A model generated the notes under the pieces. That model was not told the origin of the DNA. It saw only the letters and a list, made by a program, of their open reading frames with translations, and did not search any database. Of a stretch of DNA of 5,773 nt, positions 1 through 4,991 are shown piece by piece; within the stretch, counting starts at the first letter, position 1; every line of letters starts with the position of its first letter. The stretch is from Eubacteriales Family XIII. Incertae Sedis bacterium (GTDB taxonomy: Bacteria; Bacillota; Clostridia; Peptostreptococcales; Anaerovoracaceae). The translations under genes and the position numbers were made by a program. The stretch is from assembly GCA_031263335.1 (NCBI GenBank), contig JAISGB010000186.1, positions 1 to 5,773 on the forward strand, written 5' to 3'.

Positions 1-1
1 G

Positions 2-91
2 AGGGGCGCGCGGACGACCATGCGGCGCGAACTCGGTTCGGACATCCTCGCCGCCTGCGGACAATTGCGCCTCGCGGGCGAACAACAATGA
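2..91 (+). CDS. rlmN: RlmN C-terminus (partial; 23S rRNA/tRNA adenine-C2 methyltransferase)
   Basis: This is the last 29 codons of an open frame that enters from the left edge and stops at TGA 89-91. The peptide contains TTMRRELGSDILAACGQLR, which matches the conserved C-terminal block of RlmN (E. coli equivalent RGDDIDAACGQLAG). RlmN is a radical-SAM enzyme that methylates C2 of A2503 in 23S rRNA and of A37 in some tRNAs. The cysteine at bases 56-58 aligns with E. coli Cys355, which carries the transferred methyl group as an intermediate. The 10-residue tail after that cysteine is short, as is common in Firmicutes homologues. The CX3CX2C cluster and the rest of the protein lie outside the window. 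The identification rests on one diagnostic motif but that motif is highly specific; the related Cfr resistance enzymes are a less likely alternative. Confidence 0.85.
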   Translation, partial: RGARTTMRRELGSDILAACGQLRLAGEQQ

Positions 92-125
92 GACGCGTTC
101 CCTTAAATCTCACATCCAAACCACG

Positions 126-157
126 CGCAATCAATCGTATGGCCGTTGAGGGGCCAC
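126..157 (+). repeat. Copy of the 3' edge of the 4333-4540 element
   Basis: An ungapped comparison by eye with 4512-4543 gives 24 identities in 32 positions. The core CCGTTGAG is exact and both segments end in GCCAC. Most of the differences are transitions. This suggests a degenerate or truncated copy of the same repeat family downstream of rlmN. The rest of the element is not recognisable nearby, so this could be a solo end or a chance match in GC-rich DNA. Confidence 0.4.
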
Positions 158-164
158 CCTCAAC
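145..164 (+). terminator. Hairpin downstream of rlmN, possible weak terminator
   Basis: GTTGAGGG (145-152) and CCCTCAAC (157-164) form a perfect 8-bp stem with a GCCA loop. It lies 54 nt after the rlmN stop. The T-rich run (180-193) begins only 16 nt after the stem, so this is not a textbook intrinsic terminator. A second stem, TGGCC 140-144 with GGCCA 152-156, is mutually exclusive with it. The structure is certain at sequence level; its role as a terminator is a guess. Confidence 0.35.
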
Positions 165-166
165 AC

Positions 167-178
167 TTATCCGGATAA
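167..178. promoter_or_regulatory. 12-bp perfect palindrome, candidate operator
   Basis: TTATCCGGATAA is a perfect palindrome with no spacer. It sits between the rlmN hairpin and the AT-rich region that must hold the promoter of the efflux operon, about 150 bp ahead of the adaptor start codon. It could be a dimeric repressor site controlling that operon. No regulator for it is encoded in the window, and it may equally belong to an rlmN terminator, since a T-rich tract follows at 180-193. Confidence 0.3.
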
Positions 179-330
179 CTTTTTATTTGTTTTAAGAATT
201 AATAAAGGTTCAACCCATAAAATATGAATCGAACCAACACGGATCGGATGATCGAACGGGGAATGCCGGCGTTCCCCGCGTGGGCGATGTTCGCCGTCAC
301 GCCGGCCGGTCGAACAAAAGGATGGGTGCA
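179..330 (+). promoter_or_regulatory. AT-rich leader expected to hold the efflux-operon promoter
   Basis: The stretch 179-230 is strikingly AT-rich compared with the flanking genes. The best -10-like hexamer is TAAAAT at 218-223. No -35 box with normal spacing accompanies it: the nearest candidate, TTAAGA at 192-197, gives a 20-nt spacer. A promoter is expected here because the operon begins at 331, but its exact position is not resolved. No convincing gene lies in this spacer. Confidence 0.25.
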
Positions 331-333
331 ATG
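318..333 (+). promoter_or_regulatory. Ribosome binding site that selects the adaptor start at 331
   Basis: AAGGA at 318-322 lies 8 nt before ATG 331-333, an ideal distance. It overlaps the other in-frame ATG at 322-324, which therefore cannot use it, and no SD is seen before the in-frame GTG at 280. Starting at 331 also gives a normal N-terminus: a short basic segment followed at once by the membrane helix. Confidence 0.7.
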
Positions 334-2310
334 GGAAACAAATCGAAAAAGAGAAAGAAATGGCCATTCGTTCTGATCGTCGTGATCCTCTTGGCCGTGA
401 TCGCGGCCTTGCTCGTCCCGAGGCTGCTCATGCGAGGATTCGGCAATATGACGGGCGCGCTCGTCGCGAGCGCGGAGGTGACGGCGGGCGACGTCTCCAC
501 GACGGTCACGGGCAGCGGCAACTTGGCGGACGACGTAAAGACGGTGAAACTGCCCTACGGCGTGACGGTCAGCGAGATCCTCGCGGAGAGCGGGGACGAG
601 GTGCGCGAGGGCGACGTGCTCGCCACGGTCAACGCCTCCTCGGTCGCAAGCCGCGTCGCGGAAGTCAAGGCGTCGCTCGAGGACCTCGGAGACGAACTCG
701 ATGATCTGATCGAGAACAAGACCGAGACCGTATCGGTGAAGTCAAAGACGGCCGCGCGCGTGAAGAAGATATACGCGGCCGAGGAAAATGAGACCGCCGG
801 CGTCATCGCCGAAAACGGGTCGCTCATGCTCCTGTCCTTGGACGGCCGCATGGCCGTGACGTTCAAAAGTGAAACAGAACTCGCCGCCGGGAGCGGCGTC
901 ACCGTCGTCTCGTCCGACGGTACGGAGCGGGAAGGCAAGATCCTGTCCGCGTCCGACGGGATCTATATCGTCACCTTGAGCGACGACGGACCGGTCCTCG
1001 GGGACGCGGTCACCGTCAAGACCGAAGCGGGAACGATGGGAAGCGGGGTCCTGTATATCCACGAACCCCTGCGCATAACCGCCGAGCGCGGCCGGGTGGC
1101 GAGCATCGACGTCGCGGAGAACGAATCCGTCTCCGTCGGCGAGACCCTGCTGACCATCTCGAAGCCTACGGCCGGCCGCGCTTACGCAAGCCTGATCGCC
1201 AAGCGGGCGGAACTCTTGGACACCCTCGAACAACTGACCGCCCTCGCGGCTTCGGGTGAGATCTGCGCGCCGGCAAAGGGGACGGTGGGCAAGGTGTCCG
1301 TGACGGAGGGCGCCGCCCTGTCGAAGGAAACGACCGATGACGAGGATACGGATACGGGAACGGGAGCGGACGCTTCTTCGACCCCACAGGCAAACGCTTC
1401 CTCGCTCGCGGCGGCGGCCGACGCGATGCGGCTGAACGCCTCCGGGCAATCGGACGCGGGGGAAGACGCAGCCGGTACGGCGGCCGGCGGCGCGAACGAC
1501 GGCGCAACGGATCAAACGACGGACGGCGCCATCAACCAAAACCCGGAGACAACCCCTGAGACAAATCCCGAGATCAACGCCGAACTCGCGGTCTTTGGCC
1601 TTTCGCCCATCGCGGTTTCCCCCATTGCGGAGACCGATGACGCGGAGACCGACGCGGAGGATCCCTCCGAGGAAACGGAACCGACCTACAACAACGCGGG
1701 AACCGCGTTCACCGTCATCGCCTCCGACACCTTTGCCCTGAACGTGAGCGTCGACGAATTGGACATCGCCGCCGTGAAGGTAGGCCAAGAGACAACGGTG
1801 GAAATCGACGCCATCGAAGGGGAGACATTCACGGGCAAGGTGATCGAAGTCTCCGATACGACGGATGAGAGCAGCGGAAGCTCGAATTATTCGGCGACCA
1901 TCGAGATCGGAAAGGTCGCCGGCATGAAATCCGGCATGAGCGCGACCGCCACCATCCAAAACGAGAAACGGACAAATGTCCTGACGATACCGCTCGAGGC
2001 CGTGCAGGAGTTCGGCGACGAGATCTTCGTCTATACCTCCTTGGACGAAAACGGCAATTTCGGCGGCAGGGCCGACATCGAGACGGGACTGTCCGACGGC
2101 GTGACGGTCGAGGTCATCGAGGGGCTTGAGGCGGGCGACATCGTATATTACCAACAGAGCGTCTCGGATGACTCGAATTCGATGATGTTCGGCATGAGGG
2201 GCGGCGGCGCGATAACGAGCGGCGGCCCGAACGGAGACGGGCCAAGCTTCGATAGGTCGGACGGTCCGCCGGCGGGCGGCGGGCAAGGCGGCTTCGGCGG
2301 GGGGCAATAA
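331..2310 (+). CDS. MacA/HlyD-like efflux adaptor (membrane-fusion protein)
   Basis: This is a 659-residue membrane-anchored adaptor for the ABC exporter encoded next. A basic N-terminus (KSKKRKK) leads into one membrane helix at about residues 11-32, so the rest faces outside. Four half-lipoyl (barrel-sandwich) motifs are visible: about 72-100 (SGDEVREGDVLATV), 135-170, 248-277 (ENESVSVGETLLTI) and 310-330 (APAKGTVGKVSVTEG). Two short helical hairpin segments (101-131 and 279-309) lie between them. Beta-rich segments follow each pair (171-247 and about 458-545), then a membrane-proximal region to about 610. The layout reads as two tandem adaptor units. Residues 333-452 are a low-complexity acidic, Asp/Thr/Ala-rich linker. 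The tail (about 618-659) is Gly/Pro-rich. MacA itself is under 400 residues; long adaptors of this build are known to me from clostridial genomes beside MacB-like transporters. The substrate is unknown. Confidence 0.85.
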   Translation: MGNKSKKRKKWPFVLIVVILLAVIAALLVPRLLMRGFGNMTGALVASAEVTAGDVSTTVTGSGNLADDVKTVKLPYGVTVSEILAESGDEVREGDVLATVNASSVASRVAEVKASLEDLGDELDDLIENKTETVSVKSKTAARVKKIYAAEENETAGVIAENGSLMLLSLDGRMAVTFKSETELAAGSGVTVVSSDGTEREGKILSASDGIYIVTLSDDGPVLGDAVTVKTEAGTMGSGVLYIHEPLRITAERGRVASIDVAENESVSVGETLLTISKPTAGRAYASLIAKRAELLDTLEQLTALAASGEICAPAKGTVGKVSVTEGAALSKETTDDEDTDTGTGADASSTPQANASSLAAAADAMRLNASGQSDAGEDAAGTAAGGANDGATDQTTDGAINQNPETTPETNPEINAELAVFGLSPIAVSPIAETDDAETDAEDPSEETEPTYNNAGTAFTVIASDTFALNVSVDELDIAAVKVGQETTVEIDAIEGETFTGKVIEVSDTTDESSGSSNYSATIEIGKVAGMKSGMSATATIQNEKRTNVLTIPLEAVQEFGDEIFVYTSLDENGNFGGRADIETGLSDGVTVEVIEGLEAGDIVYYQQSVSDDSNSMMFGMRGGGAITSGGPNGDGPSFDRSDGPPAGGGQGGFGGGQ

Positions 2311-2311
2311 G

Positions 2312-2980
2312 ATGATCGATCTGTGCGACATCTCCAAGATATACAGAGTGGGCGACGAGGAGATCCACGCCTTGGATCGGGTCAGCATGACCGTGGCGGA
2401 GGGGGAGTTCGTCGGCATCACCGGACCCTCCGGGAGCGGCAAATCCACCATGATGCACATCATCGGTTGCCTCGACACGGCCGACTATGGGACATACCGA
2501 TTGGACGGGCAGCCCGTCGAACACCGCTCCGAGGGAGATCTGGCGGTGATCCGCAACAGGAAGATCGGATTTATCTTCCAGAGCTTCAATCTGATCTCCC
2601 GCATGACGCTGGAGGAAAACGTGGAGTTGCCGTTGATCTATCAGGGAGTCTCGCCCCATGTCCGCAGGGAACGCGTCGGGGCGGCGCTCGAGCGGGTCGG
2701 CCTCTCGAACCGGCGGAAGCACACGCCGAACAGCATCTCGGGCGGACAGCAACAGAGGGCGGCCATCGCGCGCGCCTTGGTGACGGAGCCGGCGCTGATC
2801 CTCGCGGACGAACCCACGGGAAATTTAGACTCCAAAACCGGGGAAAGCATCTTGGAACTCTTCCGGGAGCTGAACGCCTCGGGAAAAACCATCGTACTGA
2901 TCACCCACGACAATCATATCGCGGGAGAGACAGGCAGGACCATCCGCATCATGGATGGAAGAATCGAGGGAACGGGATGA
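2312..2980 (+). CDS. MacB/LolD-type ABC transporter ATP-binding protein
   Basis: This 222-residue nucleotide-binding subunit has every expected motif. Walker A is GPSGSGKST (38-46), the Q-loop glutamine is 90 (FQSFNL), and the signature is SISGGQQQR (141-149). Walker B is LILADEPT (162-169) with catalytic Glu167, the D-loop is NLDS (171-174) and the switch histidine is 199. The sequence ENVELPLIYQGV and the short length are typical of the MacB/LolD/FtsE group, which drive mechanotransmission rather than classical substrate translocation through a membrane channel. The start ATG is 1 nt after the adaptor stop. The only SD-like sequence is the G-run at about 2298-2304, inside the adaptor's Gly codons, so translation is probably coupled. 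The permease gene begins inside its stop codon. In E. coli MacB the ATPase and permease are fused; here they are separate. It is a complete gene with no missing residues. Confidence 0.95.
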   Translation: MIDLCDISKIYRVGDEEIHALDRVSMTVAEGEFVGITGPSGSGKSTMMHIIGCLDTADYGTYRLDGQPVEHRSEGDLAVIRNRKIGFIFQSFNLISRMTLEENVELPLIYQGVSPHVRRERVGAALERVGLSNRRKHTPNSISGGQQQRAAIARALVTEPALILADEPTGNLDSKTGESILELFRELNASGKTIVLITHDNHIAGETGRTIRIMDGRIEGTG

Positions 2981-4155
2981 TATTTCAGTCTTTCAAGATG
3001 GCGTGGAAGTCCATCTCCGCAAACAAGCCGCGCGCCTTCCTGACGATGTTGGGCATCATCATCGGCGTGATGTCGTTGGTCGTATTGGTTTCCTTGGTCA
3101 CGAGCGCGACGAACTCGGTCACGGATCAGATCGCGAGCATGGGGACCGACATGCTGACGGTCTCCGTCATGGACGACAAGGGCAATCCATTGAAACAGGG
3201 CGACCTCTCGGAGATCGCGCAGGACGACAGCATCGCGCTCATCGCCCCCGTATCGCAAGCGTCCGGAACGGTCAAGAGCGGTACGGAAACGGTCAGCGTA
3301 TCGATCGAGGGTACGACGGGCGCGTATTTCCAAATACAGGGCGACGAACTCGCGTCCGGCAGACTGCTGAAGACGGCGGACGTCGAGAACATCTCCTATG
3401 TGGCCGTACTGAGCAACGAAGCCGCCGTCGAGATATACGGCGACGCCAACGCGACGGGCCGGACACTGACCATGAGCGGCAGGAAATACTTGGTCGTCGG
3501 CGTGTTGGCGGAGGACGACTCCATGATGGCGTCCTTCTCGCAGAACTATACGGTCTACGTTCCCTACACGGTGACGGAACGGCTCTCGTCCGCCGCGTCG
3601 GGCGTCTCGAGCTTCTATGTCGCCGCGACCGACGCCGAATACATCGACCGCGCGGAAGCCACCGTCGAACAAGCCCTCCTGTCGCGGTTCAAGAACGACG
3701 AGGACGCGTTCTTCATCTTCAACCAAGACACGTTGGCCGAGACCATGAGCAGCGTCACGAACACCTTCTCTCTGTTGCTCGGCGGCATCGCGGCCATATC
3801 CCTGCTCGTCGGCGGGATCGGCATCATGAACATCATGTTGGTCTCCGTCACGGAGCGCACGAGGGAGATAGGGATACGCAAGGCAATCGGCGCGAACAAA
3901 CGCGTCATCCTGTCGCAATTCCTCATCGAAGCGTTGACGATCTGCCTCATCGGCTGCGCCATCGGCATCGCCCTGTCGGGGCTGATCCTGGCCGTCGTCA
4001 ATCTGTTCGCTTCGGATACCCTCACCTTCTCCTTCTCGGGGAGCGTGATCATCGTCGCGGTGCTGTTCTCCACCTTCATCGGCGTGGCGTTCGGCATCTA
4101 TCCGGCGCGGAAGGCGGCGGGGATGCATCCGATCGACGCACTGCGGTACGAGTAG
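2977..4155 (+). CDS. MacB/FtsX-family ABC transporter permease
   Basis: This 392-residue permease has the type-VII ABC layout. One N-terminal membrane helix lies at about 20-42 (after the motif NKPRAFLTMLGIIIGV). A large extracytoplasmic domain of about 220 residues follows (43-262). Three C-terminal helices lie at about 264-290, 317-344 and 355-376. Two hallmarks are present. The coupling region after helix 2 reads VTERTREIGIRKAIGA, and the C-terminus is GIYPARKAAGMHPIDALRYE, the standard MacB ending. The start overlaps the ATPase stop as ATGA (2977-2980), so expression is coupled and the subunits should be made 1:1. An earlier in-frame ATG at 2323 would give a much longer protein, but that extension is an out-of-frame reading of the ATPase gene. 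With the adaptor and ATPase it forms a complete MacAB-like exporter; macrolide or peptide export, or envelope-stress sensing, are possible roles, with nothing here to decide between them. Confidence 0.95.
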   Translation: MIFQSFKMAWKSISANKPRAFLTMLGIIIGVMSLVVLVSLVTSATNSVTDQIASMGTDMLTVSVMDDKGNPLKQGDLSEIAQDDSIALIAPVSQASGTVKSGTETVSVSIEGTTGAYFQIQGDELASGRLLKTADVENISYVAVLSNEAAVEIYGDANATGRTLTMSGRKYLVVGVLAEDDSMMASFSQNYTVYVPYTVTERLSSAASGVSSFYVAATDAEYIDRAEATVEQALLSRFKNDEDAFFIFNQDTLAETMSSVTNTFSLLLGGIAAISLLVGGIGIMNIMLVSVTERTREIGIRKAIGANKRVILSQFLIEALTICLIGCAIGIALSGLILAVVNLFASDTLTFSFSGSVIIVAVLFSTFIGVAFGIYPARKAAGMHPIDALRYE

Positions 4156-4229
4156 GCATCAGCGAAAAACAGGTTGCGCAACGATCGATCCATCGATGAT
4201 CCGAATTTCCGGCAAGAATATGAAAAATT
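4156..4229. other. Spacer after the efflux operon; no clear terminator
   Basis: No stem followed by a T-run is visible after the permease stop. The spacer contains a 10-bp palindrome GTTGCGCAAC (4173-4182) and two copies of the palindrome ATCGAT separated by CC (4184-4197). These could fold weakly, but they are too short to call a terminator. Transcription from the efflux operon might therefore read into the rrf2 leader, or end by another mechanism. Confidence 0.4.
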
Positions 4230-4254
4230 ATACTTGATAATTTTAATCAAGTAT
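4230..4254. promoter_or_regulatory. Rrf2/IscR-type operator
   Basis: ATACTTGAT (4230-4238) and ATCAAGTAT (4246-4254) are a perfect 9-bp inverted repeat with a 7-nt A/T spacer, 25 nt overall. The length, the ATA...TAT ends and the AT-rich centre match the E. coli IscR type-1 site (consensus recalled as ATASYYGACT-RWWWY-AGTCRRSTAT) at 22 of 25 positions by my count. The site covers the -35 box and most of the spacer of the promoter at 4234-4262, so a bound protein would block RNA polymerase. The rrf2 gene 310 bp downstream is the obvious source of the protein, implying autorepression. Confidence 0.75.
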
Positions 4255-4262
4255 GCTATATT
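4234..4262 (+). promoter_or_regulatory. Housekeeping promoter for the rrf2-acd operon
   Basis: TTGATA (4234-4239, 5 of 6 to consensus) and TATATT (4257-4262, 5 of 6) are separated by exactly 17 nt. Transcription should begin near 4268-4270, which gives a leader of about 295 nt before the rrf2 start codon. The -35 box lies inside the left half and spacer of the 25-nt operator. This is the best promoter in the window. Confidence 0.75.
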
Positions 4263-4264
4263 CA

Positions 4265-4297
4265 CCGTATAGGGCGGCGTATTGCCGCCACATACGG
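4265..4297 (+). other. GC-rich hairpin at the start of the rrf2 leader
   Basis: GGCGGC (4273-4278) pairs perfectly with GCCGCC (4284-4289) around a GTATT loop. Outside a 2x2 internal loop, CCGTAT (4265-4270) pairs with ATACGG (4292-4297). A second GGCGGC at 4303-4308 could instead pair with 4284-4289, so two folds compete. No U-run follows either, so it is not an intrinsic terminator. If transcription starts near 4269 only the inner stem is fully in the RNA, where it could protect the 5' end. Confidence 0.5.
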
Positions 4298-4332
4298 GCG
4301 CCGGCGGCTACCATAATTATTATCAAATCAAA

Positions 4333-4540
4333 GCTACTCAACGGTTGCGATAGTTTTGCCGGAGTCCGGGTTCCAAGGCGGATTTTGGCTCCCGGAGCGT
4401 ACACAGAAGTACGTGCGCTTGAGAATAGACTCGCGTTGCTCGCGGCTGGAAGACAAAATCGGCATTGGGTTCCGGAATACGCAACGTATAGGATGTGACG
4501 AGGTTCCACCTCGCAACTAATAGCGTGACCGTTGAGCAGC
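4333..4540 (+). other. 208-nt structured element with long terminal inverted repeats (leader RNA or MITE-like repeat)
   Basis: The ends 4333-4354 and 4519-4540 can pair over 22 positions with 19 pairs, two of them G-U, including nine consecutive Watson-Crick pairs (CUCAACGGU with ACCGUUGAG). Inside are further stems. TCCGGG 4365-4370 pairs with CCCGGA 4391-4396, continued by CCAA with TTGG. CGTAC 4398-4402 pairs with GTACG 4409-4413. CGTTGC 4434-4439 pairs with GCAACG 4481-4486, enclosing CTGGAA 4446-4451 with TTCCGG 4470-4475. CGAGGT 4499-4504 pairs with ACCTCG 4508-4513. GGTTCC occurs three times (4369, 4468, 4502). No protein is supported here. Lying downstream of the promoter and ending 10 nt before the rrf2 SD, it could be a regulatory leader RNA. 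The inverted-repeat ends and the related segment at 126-157 equally suit a small non-autonomous mobile or palindromic repeat. I do not recognise it as a T-box, 6S, SRP or tmRNA. Confidence 0.55.
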
Positions 4541-4543
4541 CAC

Positions 4544-4566
4544 AAAAAAAGGAGGAAAAGAAACTG
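4544..4566 (+). promoter_or_regulatory. Strong Shine-Dalgarno fixing a CTG start for rrf2
   Basis: Seven A residues run into GGAGG (4551-4555), and the next suitable codon is CTG at 4564-4566, 8 nt away. The in-frame ATG at 4495 and GTG at 4525 lie inside the folded element with no SD in front, and both are upstream of this SD. The Rrf2 family usually starts exactly here, with a Met before the I-x-T-R-E-x-D-Y-A-L block. Confidence 0.65.
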
Positions 4567-4974
4567 ATCATCACACGAGAAGTAGACTACGCGTTGCGGA
4601 TTTTGAGGGCGCTCGCGGACGGGAAGCGCGTCACGGCAAAGACAATTTGCGATCGCGAACTCCTGCCTTTGCACTTCGCCTATCGCATCCTGAAAAAGCT
4701 CGAAAAAGGCGGTTTGGTGCAGATCGCGCGCGGCGCGGACGGCGGAATCCGTCTGTGCGCCGACTTGAAAAGCGTGAGCATGTACGATCTGCTTTCGATG
4801 ATCGAGGAGAATCGCGTGATCAGCGCCTGTATGCAGCCGGACTTCGAATGCGCGTGGAGGAGGGACAACGCCGGGGCCTGTATGGTCCACAAGCAGTTGT
4901 CGGAGGTGCAACGCGTATTGGATGAGGAGTTCCGCAAGCGGTCATTGGAGAAAATGTTGTTTGGCGAGCGGTGA
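4564..4974 (+). CDS. Rrf2-family transcriptional regulator, probable Fe-S sensor
   Basis: With the CTG start this is a 136-residue protein of normal Rrf2 length. The opening IITREVDYALRILRALADG is the family's N-terminal helix. A winged helix-turn-helix follows (about 24-64), with recognition-helix residues LLPLHFAYRILKKLEKGGL and the wing ARGADGGIRL. Helices 72-86 and 107-128 form the dimerisation part. Cysteines 89, 96 and 106 occupy the region that in IscR (Cys92, 98, 104) and related proteins holds a [2Fe-2S] cluster, though the spacing here is C-x6-C-x9-C. It therefore probably senses iron-sulfur, redox or NO/oxygen state. A matching 25-nt operator lies over its own promoter, and the acyl-CoA dehydrogenase begins 17 nt after its stop, so it likely controls both genes. 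Base composition is somewhat less GC-rich than the neighbours. The ligand is not provable from sequence. Confidence 0.92.
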   Translation: MIITREVDYALRILRALADGKRVTAKTICDRELLPLHFAYRILKKLEKGGLVQIARGADGGIRLCADLKSVSMYDLLSMIEENRVISACMQPDFECAWRRDNAGACMVHKQLSEVQRVLDEEFRKRSLEKMLFGER

Positions 4975-4991
4975 AAAAGGAGTGTGAACAA

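Noticed and set aside
280..330. GTG at 280 (or ATG at 322) as the adaptor start
   Set aside because: Neither has a properly spaced SD; ATG 331 has AAGGA 8 nt upstream and gives a normal membrane-anchor N-terminus.
742..2478. Long open frame on the - strand (578 codons)
   Set aside because: It is antisense to the adaptor and ATPase genes, has a biased composition typical of GC-rich shadow frames, and shows no recognisable domain.
2323..2976. In-frame ATG at 2323 as start of the permease
   Set aside because: The added 218 codons only re-read the ATPase gene in another frame; the ATGA overlap at 2977 and the conserved MacB N-terminus fix the true start.
4183..4201. Three GATC sites in 19 bp, possible methylation or origin-like cluster
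   Set aside because: They arise from two adjacent ATCGAT palindromes and there are no DnaA boxes or other origin features.
4253..4498. 81-codon + strand ORF between permease and rrf2
   Set aside because: Its ATG lies inside the operator/promoter, there is no SD, and the frame runs through folded noncoding sequence; the peptide has no family features.
4333..4540. T-box riboswitch, tRNA-like or tmRNA identity for the structured element
   Set aside because: The T-box antiterminator sequence (AGGGTGGNACCGCG) and a following terminator are absent, and the three GGTTCC copies do not sit in a T-arm with correct stem lengths.
4507..4555. SD sequestration by CCTC (4509-4512) pairing with GAGG (4552-4555)
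   Set aside because: Only four pairs are possible, and CCTC is already in a stronger 6-bp hairpin; too weak to call a riboswitch expression platform.
4495..4563. N-terminal extension of Rrf2 from ATG 4495
   Set aside because: The extension overlaps hairpin 4499-4513 and the closing stem, carries no family similarity, and is upstream of the only good SD.
4243..4911. 222-codon - strand ORF covering the leader and rrf2
   Set aside because: It is antisense to a clear Rrf2 gene and to the structured element, with no SD and no domain signature.
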